Assembly: GCA_963725175.1 (NCBI GenBank)
Contig: CAVRXH010000006.1
Coordinates: 2,852,001 to 2,916,000, forward strand
DNA from: DASUBV01 sp963725175
GTDB lineage: Bacteria > Actinomycetota > Actinomycetes > Streptosporangiales > Streptosporangiaceae
DNA: 64,000 bases
Direction: 5' to 3'
This document shows positions 1-8,510 of this stretch, piece by piece. The position numbers and the translations under genes are program-made. How positions within the stretch are numbered: the first letter of the stretch is position 1; the number at the start of each line of letters is the position of its first letter. The notes under the pieces were generated by a model. That model was not told where the DNA came from. It saw only the letters and a list, made by a program, of their open reading frames with translations, and did not search any database.

Positions 1-1
1 C

Positions 2-127
2 CAGGTCACGGTGCTGCGGCGGCTGCACGACTCGGTCCGCGAGCCGGACGCCGCGACCCCGGTCTCGGCGATCCTCGGCGCGGCCGGCCATGCCGCCGAG
101 CCGACCGCGATCGCCGACGCCTCCTGA
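2..127 (+). CDS. C-terminal fragment of an unidentified protein
   Basis: An open frame enters from the left edge and stops at TGA 125-127, giving 41 residues that end in ...AEPTAIADAS. Only the tail is present, so no domain can be named. The stretch LRRLHDSVREPDA looks like an amphipathic helix followed by an Ala/Pro-rich end. It is oriented toward the small membrane-protein gene at 203, with about 75 nt between them. The start and the function lie outside the window. Confidence 0.45.
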   Translation, partial: QVTVLRRLHDSVREPDAATPVSAILGAAGHAAEPTAIADAS

Positions 128-202
128 GGCGTGCCCTAGCCAGACGCTCGTTTCGCCTGCCGCGGCTTATGCTCTGAGAAAGAGCCATCGAGGGAGGCGG
201 CC

Positions 203-403
203 ATGACAGGGCTGATCTTGCTGCTGTTCCTGGCCTGCATCTGCGCGTTCTTCGTGCACCGCGGCCGCCGCAAGATGGGCCTGGGCAGCTCGGGCCGACT
301 GCTGATCACGGTCGTCGTCGGCTTCGTGCTGATCGTCCTGGTGGCCTGGGTCGCCAAGCAGTACGCCACGCCGGCCCAGCCGCTGCCTGGCCGCAGCGAC
401 TAG
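203..403 (+). CDS. Small two-helix membrane protein
   Basis: A 66-residue protein starts at ATG 203 behind GAGGGAGG, a strong ribosome binding site. Residues 1-18 (TGLILLLFLACICAFFVH) and about 33-52 (LLITVVVGFVLIVLVAWVA) are hydrophobic and are separated by a basic loop (RGRRKMG), so two transmembrane helices with a cytoplasmic loop are likely. No family is recognised. The last 98 nt overlap the tail of the convergent phosphatase gene, whose frame stays open to 306; either the overlap is real or that gene truly ends near 410. Confidence 0.6.
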   Translation: MTGLILLLFLACICAFFVHRGRRKMGLGSSGRLLITVVVGFVLIVLVAWVAKQYATPAQPLPGRSD

Positions 404-2661
404 CCGCGGCCTTGCCCCCGGAGAACGGCAGCTCGAACCAGACGGCCTTGCCGTCCTTGGTCGGCCGCGACCCCCACCGGGTAGACAGCTGCTCGACGAG
501 GTACAGGCCGCGGCCGCCCTCGTCGCTCTCCCCCGCGCTGCGGATCCTGGGCAGCCGCAGGTCGGAGTCGAACACCTCGACCCAGATGGACTCGTGCCCG
601 CGCCGCAGCCGCAGCGTGAACTCGTTCCTGACCTGGACCGCGAGATCCTCGCCGAAGCGGCGCGAGTCCCAGCCTGCCCCGGCGCCCAGGCCGCCGGCCC
701 CGGCGTGCTCGAAGACAAGCTCGGAGCGCGGGCTCGGCGTCGACGCGGCGTGCAGCACGACGTTGGTGACGATCTCGGAGACCAGCAGGCAGGCCAGCTC
801 GGCCTGCTCCAGCTCCATGCCCCACTTGACGAAGTTCTCCTGCGCGAGCCGCCGCGCCTCCGACACCTTGATCGGCTCGGCCGGGAACCGGCCTTCCCAG
901 GACGCCAGGCTGGACGGCGCGGTGCGGACCACCACGATGGCCATGTCGTCGTCGATCTCGCCCGGCACCGCGAACTCGGCGGCCTGCGCGATCTCGGCCG
1001 CGGTGCCGCTGGCCGCCTCACGGACCGCCTGGCGCAGCATCTGCTGCACCTCGACGTCGGTGTAGTGCCCGCCGTCAATTCGCTGCCGCCGGTCCACCAG
1101 GCCGTCGGTGTAGAACACCAGCGTCGAGCCGGGCGGCAGGTACCGCGACTCCTCGCGGTAGGTGGGCAGCGCGGGCATGCCCCGGCCGCGCACGCCCAGC
1201 AGCACGCCCTTGTGCTTGATCTCCAGCGGGCTCACATCGTGCCCGTTGACCAGCAGCGGCGGCATGTGCCCGGCGTTGGCGAAGGACAGGATCCGGGACC
1301 AGGCGTCGTAGATCAGGTAGGTGCAGCTCACGGTCGGCGGGTCGGCGGCGGGGCCGAACTCGCCGACCTGCGGCGGGGCCAGCGCGCGGCACCAGTCATC
1401 CAGCCGCCGCAGGATCTCGGCCGGCGGCTTGTCGTCCTGCGCGAACGCCCGCAGCGCGGCGCGGAGCTGGCCCATCACGGCGGCGGCGCGGGCACCCCGC
1501 CCCTCGACATCGCCGATGACGATGCCGACCCGGCCTGCCGACAGCGGGATGATGTCGTACCAGTCGCCGCCGACCTGGGTCTGGATGCCCTGGCCGTGGG
1601 TCTCCAGCGGCTTGGCGGGCACGTACTTGTAGGCGACCTCCAGGCCGTCCAGGGCCGGCGGGTCGAGCGGCAGCAGGCTGGTCTGGAACGCCAGCGCGGT
1701 GCGCCGTTCCTCCTCGAACAGCATCGCGTTGTCGATGGCGACGGCCACCCGGCTCGCGATGGCGCTGAGGAAGTCGCGGTCGTCCGCGCCGTAGTGCCGC
1801 TCCCGGCGCTCGGTCAGCCGGGACAGCGCCAGGCTGATCACGCCGAGCAGCTCGCCGCGGACCACCAGCGGCGCGGCGATGGTCGAGGTCAGGCCGATCT
1901 CATCGCAGATCTGCGCGCTGCCGGGGCTCGGCGCGGGGTACTGGTCCTCGGACAGGTCCGTCACCACGACGGTGTCCATCCGGGCCATCGCCTGCTGGCA
2001 GAAGTGCCCCTCCGGGTAGCTGATCGGCTCGCCGACCAGCGCCCAGCTGCCCGGCGTCGGGCATCCAGCCGCGCGAGTTGAACTGCACCCGCCTGACCAG
2101 CTTGTCGCCCTGGAACAGGTCGATGAAGCAGTGGTCGGCGAACTGCGGCACGAGGGTCTGCGCGACCTGCTTGAGCGTGACGCTCAGCTCCAGCGACCCG
2201 GAAAGCCGCTCGCCGATCCGCTCCAGCAGGCCGATCCGGTCGTTCTCCCGCTGGCCGCCGCGCCTGGTCGCTTCCCTGGCCACGATCACGATGCCGGTGA
2301 TCTCGCCGTCATCCCCGCACATCGGGGTGGCGTGCGCCCGCATGTACATCCGCGAGCCGTCCACCCGCATGGTCGCGAAGGTGCCCTCCCAGGGCCAGCC
2401 GCGCAGCACCTGCCTGGTCATGTCCCGCGCGCGGCGGGCGTCGCCCTCCTCGAAGCCGAGCGAGAGCAGGGACTTGCCCGCCAGGTGCCTGGCATCGTCG
2501 GGGAAGCCGAACAGCGAAACCGCGAAATCGTTGGCATACAGCAGGCAGCCGTCGCGGTCGATCACCACGACGCCCGCCGCCATCTGGCCCAGCACGGACT
2601 CGGCGCCGAGCAGCGGATCTACCGCTGACCCGGCCCCCGCCTCCTCGCCCACTGGGCTCAC
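306..2661 (-). pseudogene. SpoIIE/PP2C phosphatase (PAS-GAF-PP2C-HATPase), frameshifted
   Basis: Two overlapping minus-strand frames together make one Streptomyces-style stress phosphatase. The first frame begins at ATG 2661 and carries a PAS domain (about residues 18-125, VVVIDRDGCLLYAND) and the first part of a GAF domain. The second carries the rest of GAF, a PP2C domain with the metal-binding motifs GGDWYD and IGDVEGRG, and a GHKL ATPase domain with the GRGLYLVEQ box. Such proteins dephosphorylate anti-anti-sigma factors and can also act as anti-sigma kinases. The frame changes near 2052-2058: RGWMPD should continue as PGSWALVGEPISYPEGHF, and one extra G breaks it. The gene is coupled to the DtxR-type gene by a 4-nt ATGA overlap at 2658-2661. 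As drawn it would make only a truncated PAS-GAF protein of about 253 aa. Confidence 0.75.
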
Positions 2662-3428
2662 CAGCCACTCACCTGCCGTTCACCCGCCGCCATCGCGCCG
2701 CATAACGACAAACTGACGAACACGTGCGCGGCGATCTGCCGGGAAATCTCATTTCCCCGGCCGCCGGCCGTGTCCCCGCTCGTCACCAGGATGCCTTCGT
2801 CGCTGGCCGCGAGTGTTACCTCGCGTCCCGGCTGTATCCCGATGTTCTTGAGTCTAAGCATGAGCGCCGCGTCGCTCTGGATTTGCTCACTAATCCGCCG
2901 AACTACCACCGGCTTGCCCTGGTGGCCGGCCAGCTTGGTCATGGCGACGCCGGCCTCGTCTTCCGCGTCCGCGGCCCGGTGGCTGGCATCGGCGGGCACC
3001 CCCAGCTCGTCCAGGCCGGGAATGATGTTGCCGTGCGGGCAGCACACCGGGTACTCCAGCAGCTCGACGAGCCGCCGTTCGACGCTATCGGAGATGACGT
3101 GCTCCCACCGGCAGGCCTCGATGTGCACGTCCTCCCAGGGCAGCCCGATCACCCCGATCAGCAGGCACTCTGCCAGGCGGTGCTTGCGCATGACCCGCAC
3201 GGCCAGCTTCCGGCCGGTCTGCGTCAGCGCAAGCTGACGGTCGCCTTCCACGGTCAGCAGCCCGTCTCGCTCCATCCGCGCCACGGTCTGGCTCACCGTC
3301 GGCCCGCTCTGCGAGAGCCGCTCGGCGATTCGGGCGCGCAGCGGGACGATGCCTTCTTCCTCAAGCTCGAAGACCGTCCGAAGGTACATTTCGGTCGTAT
3401 CGATCAGCCCGTGCGCCGTCACTTGCAC
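2658..3428 (-). CDS. DtxR/IdeR-family metal-dependent repressor
   Basis: A 256-aa protein has the DtxR layout: an N-terminal winged helix (DTTEMYLRTVFELEEEG, then SQSGPTVSQTVARMERDGL), a dimerisation and metal-binding domain, and a C-terminal SH3-like domain. All usual metal ligands are present: Met in TTEMYLRT, HRLAE with its His and Glu, the His of DVHIEA, and Cys, Glu and His of CRWEH. It is therefore expected to bind Fe(II) or Mn(II) and repress iron or manganese uptake or storage genes. It is slightly longer than the usual ~230 aa because of an Ala/Gly-rich tail. Its stop overlaps the phosphatase start by 4 nt, suggesting co-transcription of a metal sensor with a sigma-factor phosphatase. 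IdeR versus MntR type cannot be settled here. Confidence 0.85.
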   Translation of the reverse strand: MQVTAHGLIDTTEMYLRTVFELEEEGIVPLRARIAERLSQSGPTVSQTVARMERDGLLTVEGDRQLALTQTGRKLAVRVMRKHRLAECLLIGVIGLPWEDVHIEACRWEHVISDSVERRLVELLEYPVCCPHGNIIPGLDELGVPADASHRAADAEDEAGVAMTKLAGHQGKPVVVRRISEQIQSDAALMLRLKNIGIQPGREVTLAASDEGILVTSGDTAGGRGNEISRQIAAHVFVSLSLCGAMAAGERQVSGW

Positions 3429-3514
3429 TCCTTCCAGGTCTGATGCTATTCCGCCGAGGCAGCGCTGCGTACCAGGCTGCCGCGATGGCCCGGACCTGGG
3501 CGGTCATCCCCCGG

Positions 3515-4147
3515 TCAGGGGGCGAGGCGATCGGCGGCCCAGCCGCCCGGTGTTACCCGGTGGTACCGGAATCGGTCATGCATCCGGTCGGGGCGCCCGT
3601 GCCAGAACTCCACAATGTCCGGCTCGACGCGGTAGCCGCCCCAGAAGTCGGGCATCGGCACCTGCGTGCCTTCTGGCCAGCGGTCGCCCAGCTCAGCGTG
3701 CCGTTCCTCCAGCTCGGCCCTCGACCCGATGACGGTCGACTGGCGGCTGCTCCACGCGCCGAGCTGGGAGCCGCGCGGGCGAGACCGGAAATACGGCTCG
3801 CTGTCCGCCGTGGACAGTGCGGTGACGTGGCCCTCGATGATCACCTGGCGCTGGATCGGGTACCACGGGAACAGCAAGCTCGCCCTGGGTACCTGCGCCA
3901 GGTCGGTGCCCTTGCGGGAGGTCCTATTCGTATAGAACGTGAAGCCGCTGGCGTCGTAGCTTTTCAGCAGGACCATCCGGGCACGGGGCTGGCCCTCCGC
4001 TGACACGGTGGCCAGTGCCATCGCCGTTGGCTCGGGCAGCCCGGCGGCGACCACGTCGGCCATCCAGGCCGCGAACAGCTCCATCGGGTCGGCGGGCAGC
4101 ATCGACTCGTGCAGGGTCAGGTCGGGCTCGCTCACGGGGCTGATCAT
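3515..4147 (-). CDS. pdxH: Pyridoxamine 5'-phosphate oxidase
   Basis: A 210-aa FMN-dependent oxidase converts pyridoxine or pyridoxamine 5'-phosphate to PLP in the cytoplasm. Family hallmarks are visible: RMVLLKSYDASGFTFYTN (FMN and substrate region), FPWYPIQRQVIIEG, the active-site stretch FRSRPRGSQLGAWSSRQS and the C-terminal signature VEFWHGRPDRMHDRFRYH. The start chosen is ATG 4147 (MISPVSEPD); a GTG at 4135 would give VSEPDLTLHES and is equally plausible. The frame stays open far upstream into the serC region, but that extension lacks family similarity. It is divergent from serC, another PLP-linked gene, with about 150 nt between starts. Confidence 0.92.
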   Translation of the reverse strand: MISPVSEPDLTLHESMLPADPMELFAAWMADVVAAGLPEPTAMALATVSAEGQPRARMVLLKSYDASGFTFYTNRTSRKGTDLAQVPRASLLFPWYPIQRQVIIEGHVTALSTADSEPYFRSRPRGSQLGAWSSRQSTVIGSRAELEERHAELGDRWPEGTQVPMPDFWGGYRVEPDIVEFWHGRPDRMHDRFRYHRVTPGGWAADRLAP

Positions 4148-4294
4148 CACACATGGCCCGGCCCGCCGCCATGCCGCGCCACGCCGGGCTGGCCAGGCGC
4201 GGCAGGGCGGCCGTTCATTAGGCTGGCTAGCGAGCAGGCCGGCCACCTTCGGCGCGGCCGCAGGTCCCGGCGCGGCAAGAGGTGCTTGATCACG

Positions 4295-5425
4295 ATGACT
4301 GAGGAATCCCCGAAGATCGAGATTCCGGCTGGGCTGCGGCCCGCGGACGGCCGGTTCGGGAGCGGGCCGACCAAGGTCCGGCCCGAGCAGGTCGCCGCCC
4401 TGACCGGGCCGTCCGCGGCACTGCTCGGCACCTCGCACCGGCAGGCGCCCGTGCGCGACCTGGTGCGGCGCGTCAGGGAGGGCCTGGCGGCGCTGTTCTC
4501 GCTGCCCGAGGACTACCTGGTGGTGCTCGGCAACGGCGGGTCCACGGCGTTCTGGGACGCGGCGGCCTTCTGCCTGGTCCGCGAGCGCGCCCAGCACCTG
4601 TCGTTCGGCGAGTTCTCGTCGAAGTTCGCGGCGGTGACGACCGCCGCGCCGTGGCTGGAGTCGTCCACCGTCATCTCCTCGCCACCCGGAACGCATCCCG
4701 AGCCGTCCGCCGAGACGGGCGTGGACTGCTACGCGCTCACCCACAACGAGACCTCGACCGGGGTGGCCATGCCCATCCGCCGGGTGCCGGGCGCCGACGA
4801 CGGCGCCCTGGCGCTGGTGGACGCGACCAGCGGCGCGGGCGGGCTGCCGGTCACGGCGACCGAGTTCGACGCTTACTACTTCGCGCCGCAGAAGTCGTTC
4901 GGCTCGGACGGCGGGCTGTGGATCGCGCTGATGTCCCCGGCCGCGGTGGCCCGCGCCGAGGAGATCGCCAACAGCGACCGGTTCACCCCGGCGTTCCTGT
5001 CGCTGGCCACCGCGATCGGCAACGCGCGGCTGCAGCAGACCTACAACACCCCGGCGGTGGCGACGCTGATCCTGCTGGCCGAGCAGATCGACTGGATGCT
5101 CGGCAACGGCGGCCTGCCGTGGTGCGTGAGCAGGACCGGGGAGTCCTCCCGGCACCTGTACGAGTGGGCCGAGCGCACCTCGTACACCACGCCGTTCGTC
5201 GCCGACCCGGAGCAGCGCTCGCAGGTGGTGGGCACCATCGACCTCGGCGAGGGCATCGACGCCACCACGATCTCGGTCATCCTGCGCGCGAACGGGATCG
5301 TGGACACCGACTCCTACCGCAAGCTGGGCCGTAACCAGCTCAGGATCGGCATGTTCCCGTCGGTCGAGCCCGCGGACGTGCAGGCGCTGACGGCCTGCAT
5401 CGACTACGTCGCCGAGCGGCTCTAG
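4295..5425 (+). CDS. serC: Phosphoserine aminotransferase, mycobacterial type
   Basis: A 376-aa PLP-dependent class V aminotransferase makes O-phospho-L-serine from 3-phosphohydroxypyruvate and glutamate. Recognisable segments are the N-terminal IPAGLRPADGRFGSGPTKVRPEQ, GNGGSTAFWDAA (phosphate cup), THNETSTGVAMP, VDATSGAGG and the PLP lysine in YYFAPQKSFGSDGG. Length fits the actinobacterial form (about 370 aa). Start ATG 4295 is preceded by AAGAGG; the frame is open further upstream but without similarity. The stop is followed by an inverted-repeat region shared with the convergent thpR. PdxH and SerC are both in the PLP/serine area, so a shared divergent control region at 4148-4294 is possible. 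Confidence 0.93.
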   Translation: MTEESPKIEIPAGLRPADGRFGSGPTKVRPEQVAALTGPSAALLGTSHRQAPVRDLVRRVREGLAALFSLPEDYLVVLGNGGSTAFWDAAAFCLVRERAQHLSFGEFSSKFAAVTTAAPWLESSTVISSPPGTHPEPSAETGVDCYALTHNETSTGVAMPIRRVPGADDGALALVDATSGAGGLPVTATEFDAYYFAPQKSFGSDGGLWIALMSPAAVARAEEIANSDRFTPAFLSLATAIGNARLQQTYNTPAVATLILLAEQIDWMLGNGGLPWCVSRTGESSRHLYEWAERTSYTTPFVADPEQRSQVVGTIDLGEGIDATTISVILRANGIVDTDSYRKLGRNQLRIGMFPSVEPADVQALTACIDYVAERL

Positions 5426-5502
5426 CTGCCCCCCGTCAGTAACACCGGCCCGTCCCGCCCCGGAAGTGCACGGATACGGCAGGCAAAGCCGGGTGCGGCC
5501 CG

Positions 5503-5544
5503 CGTTCTTACGACAGTGGACCCGCTTTCACTGTCGTAAGAACG
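5503..5544. terminator. Perfect 16-bp inverted repeat between convergent serC and thpR
   Basis: CGTTCTTACGACAGTG (5503-5518) and its exact complement CACTGTCGTAAGAACG (5529-5544) flank a 10-nt loop. A diverged copy of the central part (GCAGTAGACCCAGGTTCACT...) follows at 5545-5570, and an outer pair CGGATAC (5471-5477) / GTATCCG (5568-5574) encloses both. The position between two convergent stops fits a bidirectional terminator. There is no clear T-run, and the nested repeat structure could also be a dispersed palindromic element. Confidence 0.6.
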
Positions 5545-5582
5545 GCAGTAGACCCAGGTTCACTGTTGTATCCGCGGCGGGT

Positions 5583-6269
5583 TTAGGTCGCGGTGCCTAG
5601 TGGGCAGCGGGCCAGCGTCTCGTAGGTTGGCCGCGCGCCCGCGATAGGCGCCGGCGGGTGGCTGCGGATCAGCTCGATGTCCGCCGCCGTCCAGCCGAGG
5701 CTGGCCAGGCTGGACAGGGCGGCGGCGAGGGCTCGCAGGTCGGCCGGGCGGCTCAGGCGGGCAAGCGTGATGTGCGGCCGGTACCTGCGGCTCGCGTCGG
5801 GCGGTGGCGCCCCGGCGCGGCGCGCGCCGGCGGCGACGGACGCGGCGAGTGCCGACAGGCTGGCGAGGCCGTCCGCCTGACCGGCCGACCCGCCGCCGAC
5901 CCTACCGCGCGGCCCAAGGGCGGCCCTGGGTGGCTGCCCGGCCTGCCCGCCCGGCGCGCTGTCAGCCCAGGATGCCTGCGCGGCGCGGATGCCGGCCCAG
6001 AGCACCTGAGCCCTGGCCACGCCTGGGAACGTGCCGACGCCGTGCACGGCGAGTTCCTGCGGCTGGTGGCGACGCGCGGCCCGCTCCAGGCGGGTGATCA
6101 GCGGCGGCAGCACCGGCTCGGGAACCTCGCCCAGGAACGCCAGCGTGACGTGCCAGTCCGGCGGGCGGGTCCAGCGCAGCGCGGGCCAGTCCGCTCGCGG
6201 GCCGGCGAGCTGGTCGTCCAGCTCGGCGTTCACCGCCGGCGGGGGAACGATCGCCACGAATAGCCGCAC
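5583..6269 (-). CDS. thpR: RNA 2',3'-cyclic phosphodiesterase (LigT/ThpR family)
   Basis: A 228-aa 2H phosphoesterase carries both hallmark HxTx motifs: HVTLAFLG near residue 41 and HITLAR near residue 171. The N-terminus MRLFVAIVPP and the stretch RWTRPPDWHVTLAFLGEV are typical. The enzyme opens 2',3'-cyclic phosphates on RNA ends. The usual length is about 180-190 aa; here an insert of some 40 Gly/Ala/Arg-rich residues (about 96-150) sits between the two halves. Start ATG 6269 lies just downstream, in gene direction, of a 21-nt tandem repeat. It is convergent with serC. Confidence 0.88.
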   Translation of the reverse strand: MRLFVAIVPPPAVNAELDDQLAGPRADWPALRWTRPPDWHVTLAFLGEVPEPVLPPLITRLERAARRHQPQELAVHGVGTFPGVARAQVLWAGIRAAQASWADSAPGGQAGQPPRAALGPRGRVGGGSAGQADGLASLSALAASVAAGARRAGAPPPDASRRYRPHITLARLSRPADLRALAAALSSLASLGWTAADIELIRSHPPAPIAGARPTYETLARCPLGTAT

Positions 6270-6278
6270 GAGCCATTC

Positions 6279-6341
6279 GTAGCACTGCCGCCGGCGGCTG
6301 TAGCACTGCCGCCGGCGGCTGTAGCACTGCCGCCGGCGGCT
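6279..6341. repeat. Three exact 21-nt tandem repeats, each with a palindromic core
   Basis: The unit GTAGCACTGCCGCCGGCGGCT is repeated exactly three times (6279-6299, 6300-6320, 6321-6341). Each copy contains the self-complementary GCCGCCGGCGGC. The array sits 10 nt upstream of the thpR start and downstream of the MFS stop, where it could act as a set of short hairpins or a protein-binding array. Confidence 0.8.
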
Positions 6342-6369
6342 GGCCCGGGCTGCCCGCCCGTCGGAGCGG

Positions 6370-7731
6370 TCAGGCGACGATGCGGGCCAGCCGGGCCGGG
6401 CTCAGGTAGCGGCGCGCGGGGACGCCGCTGCGGTGCACCAGCGCCAGGCCGACGCCGATGGCGGCGAGGGCCGAGATCAGCCCGCCGACGACCATGATCA
6501 TCCGCGGCGCCGATACCTCCGCGAGCCAGCCGGCCAGCGGCGCGCCCAGCGGCGTCCCGCCGAGGAACACCAGCATGTACAGGCCCATCACCCGGCCGCG
6601 CATCGACGCGGTGGTGCCGAGCTGCATGGTGGAGTTGGCCGCCGTGGTCAGCGTCAGCACGGCAAGACCGGTCGGGATGAGCACGACCAGGAACGACACG
6701 AAGTCGGGCATCAGCCCGTCCAGCGTCTCCAGCACCCCGAACGCGAGCGCGGTCAGCACCAGCAGCCCCAGGGTGGGCTTCTTCCGGCGCGCGGCGATCA
6801 GGGCGCCGCCCAGCGCGCCGGCGGCGAAGACGGTCGAGGCGATGCCGAAGGCGCCGGCCCCGGTGTGGAAGACGCCGCGGGACATCAGCGCCGTGGTCAC
6901 CTGGAAGTTCATCCCGAAGGTGGACACGAAGAAGATCAGGATCAGCGCCATCCAGAGCTGCGGCCGCGCCCGGACGTAGGCCAGCGCCTCGTGGAGCTGG
7001 CCGCTGGCGCGCGGCGACCTTGCCACCCGGTGCAGTTCGTCAGGCCGCATGAGCTTGAGGCTGATCAGCACCGCGCCGTAGGACGCGGCATTGACCATGA
7101 ACGCGGCCGGGGTGCCGACCAGGCTGATGACCAGCCCGGCGACCGCGGGGCCGGCGATCCTGGCCAGGTTGAACACCGCGCTGTTCAGCGCGATCGCGTT
7201 GGCCATGCCTTCCTTGCCGACCATTTCCACGGCGAAGGCCTGCCGGGTCGGGTTGTCCACGACCGTGACCATGCCGAGCGCGAACGCGAGCAGGTACACG
7301 TGCCAGATCCGGACCGTGCCGGTCAGCGCCAGCACGCCGAGGATCAGCGCCAGGCCGCCCATCAGCGCCTGCGTCAACATCAGGATGCCGCGCTTGGAGT
7401 ACCGGTCGGCGACGGCGCCGCCCCACATGCTGAACAGCATGGGCAGGAACTGGAGTCCGGTAGTGATGCCGAGCGCGGCGCCGCTGTTGTGCGTGAGGTT
7501 CAGCACCAGCCAGTCCTGGGCGACCCGCTGCATCCAGCTTCCGGTGTTGGAGACCACCTGGCCGGTCGCGAACAGCCGGTAGTTGCGCGTCCGCAGCGAC
7601 CCGAAGGTGGCGCTGCCCCAGCGTGCCCGGCGTGCGGTTAGGACTGACTGAGCCGCTGCAGGATCGGCGCTGCTGCCCGCAGCGTCGCCCGCTCCTCCGG
7701 GGAGAGTTCCCGCAGCCGCTGCGCCAGCCAC
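6370..7731 (-). CDS. MFS exporter of the EntS-like type
   Basis: A 12-helix major facilitator protein of the proton-driven drug/siderophore exporter type. Similarity starts around FGSLRTRNYRLFATGQVVSNTGSWMQ and includes the loop 2-3 motif GGAVADRYSKRG and VDNPTRQAFAVEMV, typical of EntS/MFS_3 proteins. No ATG or GTG lies close to the conserved start. The nearest in-frame GTG upstream is 7731, which would overlap the marR end by 94 nt; a CTG inside SLRTRN is another option, so the start is uncertain. It follows marR directly and is probably its target: a MarR-controlled efflux unit for an unknown compound. Confidence 0.82.
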   Translation of the reverse strand: MAGAAAAGTLPGGAGDAAGSSADPAAAQSVLTARRARWGSATFGSLRTRNYRLFATGQVVSNTGSWMQRVAQDWLVLNLTHNSGAALGITTGLQFLPMLFSMWGGAVADRYSKRGILMLTQALMGGLALILGVLALTGTVRIWHVYLLAFALGMVTVVDNPTRQAFAVEMVGKEGMANAIALNSAVFNLARIAGPAVAGLVISLVGTPAAFMVNAASYGAVLISLKLMRPDELHRVARSPRASGQLHEALAYVRARPQLWMALILIFFVSTFGMNFQVTTALMSRGVFHTGAGAFGIASTVFAAGALGGALIAARRKKPTLGLLVLTALAFGVLETLDGLMPDFVSFLVVLIPTGLAVLTLTTAANSTMQLGTTASMRGRVMGLYMLVFLGGTPLGAPLAGWLAEVSAPRMIMVVGGLISALAAIGVGLALVHRSGVPARRYLSPARLARIVA

Positions 7732-8087
7732 GCGTCCCTGGTCCTGCGGGAGGCCTGCACCAGGGCGCGTCCCTGCTCGGTCACCGTCAGCATGACCTGC
7801 CGGCCGTCTGTCGGATGCGGCGCCCTGGTCACGAGGCCGCGTTCCTCCAGCGCGGCGATGACCCTGGTCATGGACGGTGGCTGCACCTTCTCGTGCTCGG
7901 CCAGCTCGCCCGGGGTCATAGCGCCGTGCCTTTCCAGCGCCGCCAGCGCGGCTAGCTGGGTGTCGGAGAGCTCGGTAGCCACGCCGCGCGATATCCGCTC
8001 CGCCCGGAGCCTGCGCGCTAGCCGACTGATCGAGATCCGCAGCTCGGATGCCAGAGCCGCATGGGACCTGGTCTGCGATGTCGCCAT
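7638..8087 (-). CDS. MarR-family transcriptional regulator
   Basis: A 149-aa winged-helix protein: ELSDTQLAALAALERHGAMTPGELAEHEKVQPPSMTRVIAALEERGLV forms the helix-turn-helix, and APHPTDGRQVMLTVTEQG forms the wing with its conserved D-x-R. MarR dimers usually repress their own operon and release DNA on binding a phenolic or lipophilic ligand. It heads the marR-MFS unit. Its upstream region has a TTAGCTAA palindrome 24 nt before the start codon, a good candidate for autoregulation. Confidence 0.9.
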   Translation of the reverse strand: MATSQTRSHAALASELRISISRLARRLRAERISRGVATELSDTQLAALAALERHGAMTPGELAEHEKVQPPSMTRVIAALEERGLVTRAPHPTDGRQVMLTVTEQGRALVQASRRTRDAWLAQRLRELSPEERATLRAAAPILQRLSQS

Positions 8088-8106
8088 TTTCGTTAACCTG
8101 AGTCAT

Positions 8107-8122
8107 TACTTTAGCTAAGTAT
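8107..8122. promoter_or_regulatory. Candidate MarR operator in the marR promoter
   Basis: TTAGCTAA (8111-8118) is a perfect 8-bp palindrome inside the AT-rich TACTTTAGCTAAGTATA, an island in otherwise GC-rich DNA directly upstream of the marR start (8087). Position and AT content fit an operator over the -10 region. No experimental site is implied. Confidence 0.45.
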
Positions 8123-8420
8123 AGGCCAGGCTGACGGCTTGGTCAAAGAGCCGGGCCCGCCGCGCCGGGTGACGCGGCCGCGCGAACGCCACGCGGTCCC
8201 GCAGCAATTGTGGGGCAGCCCGGCACGTCACGGGCGCCATCGGCCAGGCCGTCCGCGTTTCGTAACCGGATTGATCCGCGCGCCGGGCTGCCCGCCCGAG
8301 GTAGCCGCCGCCACCGCCCCCCTTCGGCCACGACGACGGCAGCTACCAGCCACGGCCCCCCTGGATCGCGCCCCCGTTGGCGGTCCAGGAGGGTTAGCCC
8401 ACCCTTCCTCCGGTCTCAGA

Positions 8421-8510
8421 CGGTTAATCGCCGCGTTTGCGGCGATGCCCCCCGGAGTCGGGATGAGCTGACGGTTATGAGCATGACTGTCGGTTATTGC
8501 GCACCGGTTA
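8421..8510 (+). promoter_or_regulatory. Four CGGTTA direct repeats upstream of the AfsR-like gene
   Basis: CGGTTA occurs at 8421, 8472, 8491 and 8505 (spacings 51, 19 and 14 nt). The 8-bp hairpin ATCGCCGC-GTTT-GCGGCGAT (8427-8446) lies between the first two. SARP proteins bind direct repeats of short motifs, so this may be a regulator site for the gene that starts at 8746. The rest of the 658-nt gene-free stretch 8088-8745 shows no convincing coding region; short frames there lack coding character. Confidence 0.3.

Noticed and set aside
4148..5155. Long N-terminal extension of the pdxH frame
   Set aside because: The extension lies opposite serC and has no similarity; PdxH starts at 4147 or 4135.
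8139..8471. A 110-codon open frame in the gap before the AfsR-like gene
   Set aside because: Pro/Arg-rich composition, no ribosome site, no domain; it runs across the operator-like repeats.
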